64,000 nt of DNA from Lophius americanus (lineage: Eukaryota > Chordata > Actinopteri > Lophiiformes > Lophiidae). Positions 59,235 through 64,000 of the stretch are shown piece after piece; positions within the stretch are counted from its first letter, which is position 1; each line of letters opens with the position of its first letter. The position numbers and the translations under genes were made by a program. Location of the stretch: NCBI GenBank assembly GCA_037951165.1, contig JBBDHG010000041.1, positions 2,267,001 to 2,331,000 on the forward strand. Direction: 5' to 3'. The notes beneath the pieces are model-generated. The model did not search any database. It saw only the letters and a list, made by a program, of their open reading frames with translations, and was not told the origin of the DNA.

Positions 59235-60030
59235 TATATTTATTTCATACTTACTACTTTTATACTAATGAAGGACTCCTGCTAAACTAAACTCCGTTGT
59301 TTTGTACGCAGTGACAATAAATAAATATAATCCATCTCTGAACATTTTATTCCGGTAGATTTTATTCCTTTTGTGGAACATCAGCTCTTTATGGTTTATT
59401 CTGGGGTCAAGCTTTCAAAGGAATAAGAAAACACGACGTGTTTTAAGTTTATTTGTTTTAGCTCAGCTTGATCCAGTAATGGAAATAAAAGGACGATATT
59501 TCTCACACACACACATATAATAGCTCCAGTGTTTTCACATCAAATAAACATCCTGATTAAAGACAGTGTGACAGGAAAAAAGAGTTTTTTGGGGTTTTTT
59601 TCCCCCTCAGGCTTCCCCCCGGCCATTAAAAATAGAATCCACCAAAGTGAGGGGGTGACAAACAAAAGGAGTGGGGGGGACTCATTTAAATGATTCACTA
59701 CAACACAGTGACTTGAGCGCCGGTTTTCGGGTGGAGCCCAAATCGCAAAGAAGGCCCGGGCGCCACTCACAAACATTTACTCAGATCAAGACAACGCGGC
59801 CGAGCGCCGCTGAGGGACGTCTCTGTCAGACGTAAAGAGAATCAAGGAAGGAAGACGAGGAGAGGAGGAGGAATCAGCCAAGCGACGGGAGCGGGGAAGG
59901 TCACGGCGATCCTCGCGTAGACCGACGCGGAGACGGGAGGATGATGCAGCCGGAAACAAAGAGGCTAAAAACGAGCGAGTGATCACTCCTTTCAGTACAC
60001 GAATCAATGATTTATTAACTGGACCCATGT
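59235..60030. other. usp43 intron, no recognised feature
   Basis: No exon or known repeat. A GC-rich, CpG-containing patch at about 59790-59950 stands out from the AT-rich surroundings. Confidence 0.4.
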
Positions 60031-60032
60031 GA

Positions 60033-60518
60033 AGGTATATCCCCGAAAAAGTCCCCGATCCCCTTCGTTGTACCAGCAACGCCCTTCATCGAACCCCTCA
60101 AATTAAATGTGACGTTATTTCAACAGTATTATGAAAAAAGTTTTCAAAATTTTCCAGAAATTAGTCAAATATGAACTATTTTATGAAAATGAGTAAAATA
60201 TGATATTTATAAAAGATTTATCTCCTCGACTTGATCCATACGAACCCAATTTGGACAAAATCGGACCAACGGTTAAGAAATTATAGCCGACCGCTTTTGC
60301 AGATAAAGCTCCCCATAGTTTCGGAAAGATAAGACAGATTGCTCCCCAACTCAATCCAGTTCTTCCTCGCACTAAAGTCTATTTGGATAAAAAATTTGAA
60401 AATGATGGATGAAATGGTTTTTGAGTTATCCGATTAACACAAAGGATCCGCAGTGATGACGATTCCATAATATCCCGACTTTTCGGGGATACACCCTTCG
60501 CTGTCAGGGGTGACAGCA
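60033..60518 (+). mobile_element. Palindrome-tipped TIR element, most complete copy
   Basis: The left end GGTATATCCCCGAAAAAGTC and the right end CCGACTTTTCGGGGATACAC are inverted repeats of each other. The right tip continues CCTTCGCTGTCAGGGGTGAC AGCA, which holds the palindrome GCTGTCA-GGGG-TGACAGC. The interior, about 440 bases, has no coding capacity. This size and structure fit a non-autonomous DNA transposon. Confidence 0.85.
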
Positions 60519-60909
60519 TTGGTTTGAGTTTTCATTTATTAATGAGTTATTCGGGATGAATTCCGCAGCAGAGTTCAGAGCCTTGTGTGCCGTTTGTTTT
60601 GCAGCGACGCCGCCGCCTCGACGAGGAAGTCGTGACGGCACTTCCTGGTTGTCTGAGGTAGAACCTAAAATGTAAATGAGAATGTGGGGAGCTAAATGTG
60701 TGCCTAGTTGAATAATTAACAGTTTGAGTAGCAGGACATATGCAGATTAAGGAGCATCACTTCCCTCTGATATAACTGTGTCACACTGATGCAAAGAGTT
60801 TTAGACTCAATGAAAAATTAAATAGTCACTTCTCTGTGATTGGCATAGGTAATAAAATACATTTAAAGTGAGAAAATGAGTGGCTGGTTTTAACAATGGA
60901 TATGGAACC

Positions 60910-60985
60910 GGGGCTCGATAGAATCGAGTATTCTATGTATTATTCTGGTGATTAATCGAGTAATCGAATAAGAAACATTTAATGC
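60910..60985. mobile_element. Fragment of AATCGAGTAATCG-type repeat
   Basis: GGTGATTAATCGAGTAATCG followed by AATAAGAAACATT resembles the end of a common fish DNA element. Only a fragment is present. Confidence 0.4.
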
Positions 60986-61524
60986 TCTCACCAACCACCG
61001 GAGTCACTTTCTCTTTGTACAACTTCATAATCTCCCCAAATTGGAGGCAGAGTGAGCCTCTGCTCTCAAAGATAGGTTATCCCCCGCTTAACCGCCCTTC
61101 ACCGTGTGAAATGCGTCTATGGGGGGACGGCGGCCTGCTGCCTGACAAGAGGTTTCTCGAGTTATACAGAATCCTATCAGCCCTATATAGAACAAACTCA
61201 AACTAAACTAGTAGTTTATGAGTAAACATTTAGACCGTATGTATTTTAGGGAATTAAATACGGCAATATTATAGTATATAATTATATAACCTTTAGTCTT
61301 AGTGGTGGGATTTGGCAGATACATCGGCAAGTGGCAGCAAGAGAAAGGGGTTATGACAGTAAAGCAAGATACACCAGAAAATTCCGAGAATGCAGTATAT
61401 AGAAACCAGAACCTCCAAATAAGCAGCATAAAACAAAAACTGGATTTTTGATAGAAACAAACAAGGTTGAATATTTGCCCGTAGAAACAAACAAAGCTTT
61501 TTGAAGTCTCTCAGCTCATCCTAC

Positions 61525-61622
61525 CTGTACTGAGCCTGGAAGTGTTCCTGGACAAAACTGTGGCGGTCTCCAGGCTGCTGTGCGCTGAGTGACCCGGAAG
61601 GATCCTCCATAGAACCGGCCCC
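61525..61622 (-). CDS. usp43: usp43 exon (in-window 1)
   Basis: Encodes in-window residues 1-32 plus two bases. It begins in phase 0 after TTTCCTGCAG and ends ...FVQEHFQAQYR across the donor CAG|GTAGGAT. The FQAQYR segment precedes the first zinc-ribbon Cys pair in USP43/USP31. The upstream exon is outside the window or not recognisable before 64000. Confidence 0.9.
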
Positions 61623-61739
61623 CTGCAGGAAACGAGAAGGAAAATGAGTGACGAGATAAGATTAAAGAGTTTTTCACATATTAAAGAAAAACTTTTCCAT
61701 CATTAGCATCTCGAGAACGAGGACAAAAGCTGTCGTACC

Positions 61740-61915
61740 AGACGGAAGGGATATATCTCCGAAACAAGTCCCCAAACCCCCTGTGTTGTACAAGCAATCA
61801 GTCCATTGGACCCTTCAAATGAAATGTGAAGTTATGTCCCAAAAAGAGTGTTTCTTGTAAAAAAAGAAGAAAAAAAAGCTAGTGAGTAAAATCAAGATTA
61901 CTAGAGTAAGATTTC
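61740..61915 (+). mobile_element. Palindrome-tipped TIR element, left end
   Basis: GCTGTCGTACCAGACGGAAG, GGATATATCTCCGAAACAAG, TCCCCAAACCCCCTGTGTTG. It is truncated at a tandem array. Confidence 0.75.
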
Positions 61916-61924
61916 GCAGATACA

Positions 61925-62455
61925 AGACAGATAGATGGATGAGTGGATGGTTGAGTGGATGGATGAATGGATAGATGGATGGGTGGATGAAGGGACGAAT
62001 GGATGGATGAGTGGATGATTGATGGATGGATGGATGGATGGATAGATGAATGGATGGATGAATGAATGGATGGATGAGTGAATGATTGATGGATGGATGA
62101 ATGAAGGAACAAATGGATGGATGAAGGTACAAATGGATGGTTGAATGGATGGATGAATGGACGGATGAAGTGACAAATGGTTGGAAGAATGGATGAATGG
62201 ATGAAGGAACGAATGGATGGATGAGTGGACAGATTGATGGGTGGATAGATGGATGAATGGATGAAGGGACAAATGGATCTATGAATGGATATATATGAAA
62301 GGAAAAATGAATGGATGAAGGGACAAATGGATGAATAGACGGATGAAGGGACAAATGGATGGATGAATGGCTGGATGAAGGGACAAATGTCTGGATGAAG
62401 GGACAAATGGATGGATGGATGGTTGAATGGATGGATGAATGGATGAAGGGACAAT
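61925..62455. repeat. GGAT/GAAT tetranucleotide array
   Basis: ATGGATGGATGAATGG-type imperfect array. The minus-strand frames of repeated HPSIHP are by-products. Confidence 0.95.
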
Positions 62456-62459
62456 AGAT

Positions 62460-63234
62460 AGATAGATAGATAGATAGCCTTTATTAGTCCCACAATGGGG
62501 AAATTGCAATATTACAGCAGCAGAGCATGTTACAGAGTAAGAATGACACAGAGTAAGAATAACACAGAGTAAGAATAACATTGTGTTATGTGCAATTAAA
62601 ATAAATTAAAATAAATTAAATTAAAATTAAACGTTATGTGCAATTAAAATAAATTAAAAGGTAGATGTGTGTGTAAGTGTGTGTGTAGTTGTGTAGGTGT
62701 GTGTGTTGCTAACAGTGCTGGTTGTGGAGTCTGACTGCTGCAGGAAGGAACGATCGGCGATATCGCTCCTTCCCACACTTGGGGTGAAGGAGTCTGTCGC
62801 ACAAGGAGCTCTCCAGTGCAGAGATGGTTTCCTGCATGGGGTGGGAGACGTTGTCCCGGAGAGATGACAGCTTGGCCATCATTCTCCGGTCTCCCACCTC
62901 CTGCACCGAGTCAAGAGGACATCCCAGGACCGAACTGGCCTTCCTGATCAGTTTGTCCAGTTTCCTCCTGTCAGCAGCTGAGATGCTGCTGCCCCAGCAG
63001 ACCACTCCATAAAAGATGGCCGAGGCGACTGCAGAGTCAAAGAAGGTCTTCAGGAGCGCCCCCTGAACTCCAGAAGACCTCAGTCTCCTCAGCAGATACA
63101 GTCGGCTCTGACCCCTTTTAAAGAGTGCCGTTGAGTTGTGGGTCCAGTCCAGTTTGTTGTTCAGGTGAACACCAAGGTACTTGTAGGACGTGACCATCTC
63201 AACGTCCATTCCCTGGATGTTCACCGGTGTGTGG

Positions 63235-63283
<49 letters not shown>

Positions 63284-64000
63284 GGGGGGGGGGGGTGCCT
63301 GCGGAAGTCCACCACCAGTTCCTTGGTTTTACCCGCGTTGATCTGGAGGTGGTTCCACTGGCACCAGTACGTGAAGTCCTGCGTCAGTCCTCTGTACTCC
63401 TTGTCGTCCCCGTCTGTGATGAGACCGACGATTGCAGAGTCATCAGAGAACTTCTGCAGGTGACACGTGGGTGTGTTGTAGGAGAAGTCTGCAGTGTAGA
63501 GGGTGAAGAGGAACGGAGCCAGGACCGTTCCCTGTGGGGCCCCCGTACTGCAGACAACCACGTCCGACACACAGTCCCGAGTCCTCACATACTGGGGACG
63601 GTTGGTCAGGTAGTCCAGGATCCAGGATGCGAGGTGCTCATCCACTCCGGTCAGTTCCAGTTTGTCCCTCAGAAGCGTGGGCTGGATGGTGTTGAAAGCA
63701 CTGGAGAAATCAAAGAATGTGATCGTCACGGTGCTTCCAGGCTTCTCCAGGTGAGAGAGAGCTCGGTGAAGAAGGAAGATGATGGCGTCGTCCACCCCGG
63801 TCTTAGACTGGTAGGCGAACTGAAGGGGGTCCATCGACAGGCTGACTACCGGGCGGAGATGACCAAGGACCAGTCGCTCTAGAGTCTTCATCAGGTGGGA
63901 TGTTAATGCCACCGGCCTGTAGCTGTTGAAGTCCTTCGGGTGCGGCGTCTTGGGGACAGGTACCACACAGGATGTTTTCCACAGGAGTGGTACCTTCCCC
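62460..64000 (-). mobile_element. L2-like LINE, 3' half with RT, cut by window edge
   Basis: On the minus strand a reverse-transcriptase segment runs from about 63966 to 63310: VPKTPHPKDFNSYRPVAL, GAPQGTVLAPFLFTLYTADF, and the catalytic FSDDSAIVG. After a poly-G/CA interruption the frame resumes as VTSYKYLGVHLNNKLDW, with SFLPAAVRLHNQHC and a stop at 62709. The 3' end is TTGCAATTTCCCCATTGTGG, GACTAATAAAGGCTATC and a GATA microsatellite. The clade call (L2/CR1 group) rests on remembered fish LINE sequence. ORF frames differ across the tract (63199-63966 and 62709-63224), so this copy is probably inactive. Confidence 0.88.
63232..63295. repeat. GT then poly-G tract inside LINE ORF
   Basis: About 32 bases of GT followed by roughly 30 consecutive G on the + strand. 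It lies between the two LINE reading frames and causes the frame change. Confidence 0.95.

Overview
The window looks like teleost fish nuclear DNA, probably from a spiny-rayed fish. It has spliced vertebrate genes, a fish-type L2-like LINE, a tRNA-derived teleost SINE, several small DNA-transposon families, and a very high load of CA/GT microsatellites and minisatellites. Two protein-coding genes can be supported. All gene names come from remembered family similarity, because no search could be run.

Layout. Positions 1-3.5 kb are repeats and unexplained DNA. A two-exon melanin-concentrating hormone receptor 1 gene (mchr1-like, + strand) occupies 3816-7180. It has an 18-codon first exon and a phase-1 intron of 2.3 kb, and the second exon carries all seven membrane helices. 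From 7.2 to 22.9 kb lies a gene-poor stretch with a 48-bp minisatellite, compound copies of a TIR element, two DNA hairpins, a 600-bp GT array, another MITE and one weak candidate exon at 15991-16069.

From 61622 down to 23116 (- strand) runs most of usp43, a ubiquitin-specific protease. Fourteen coding exons join without a single phase conflict into 951 residues plus a stop. They cover the second part of the UBP domain, including the catalytic His and Asp boxes, and the whole C-terminal tail. The exons with the catalytic Cys box must lie to the right of the window. The introns are packed with tandem repeats, TIR elements and retroelement fragments. From 62460 to the right edge is a (-) strand L2-like LINE with reverse-transcriptase sequence, broken by a poly-G/CA tract.

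The two genes are transcribed toward each other and nothing suggests that they work together. The receptor signals through G proteins at the cell surface, and Usp43 is an intracellular deubiquitinase. I found no convincing new multi-gene system. The most interesting signals are: (1) a dispersed TIR element with palindromic tips in about eleven copies; (2) repeated fragments centred on one reverse-transcriptase motif; (3) a 43-bp intronic minisatellite packed with AGGTCA half-sites, including two DR5 arrangements; (4) an almost pure CA-repeat intron in usp43; (5) a long near-perfect hairpin at 17481-17580.
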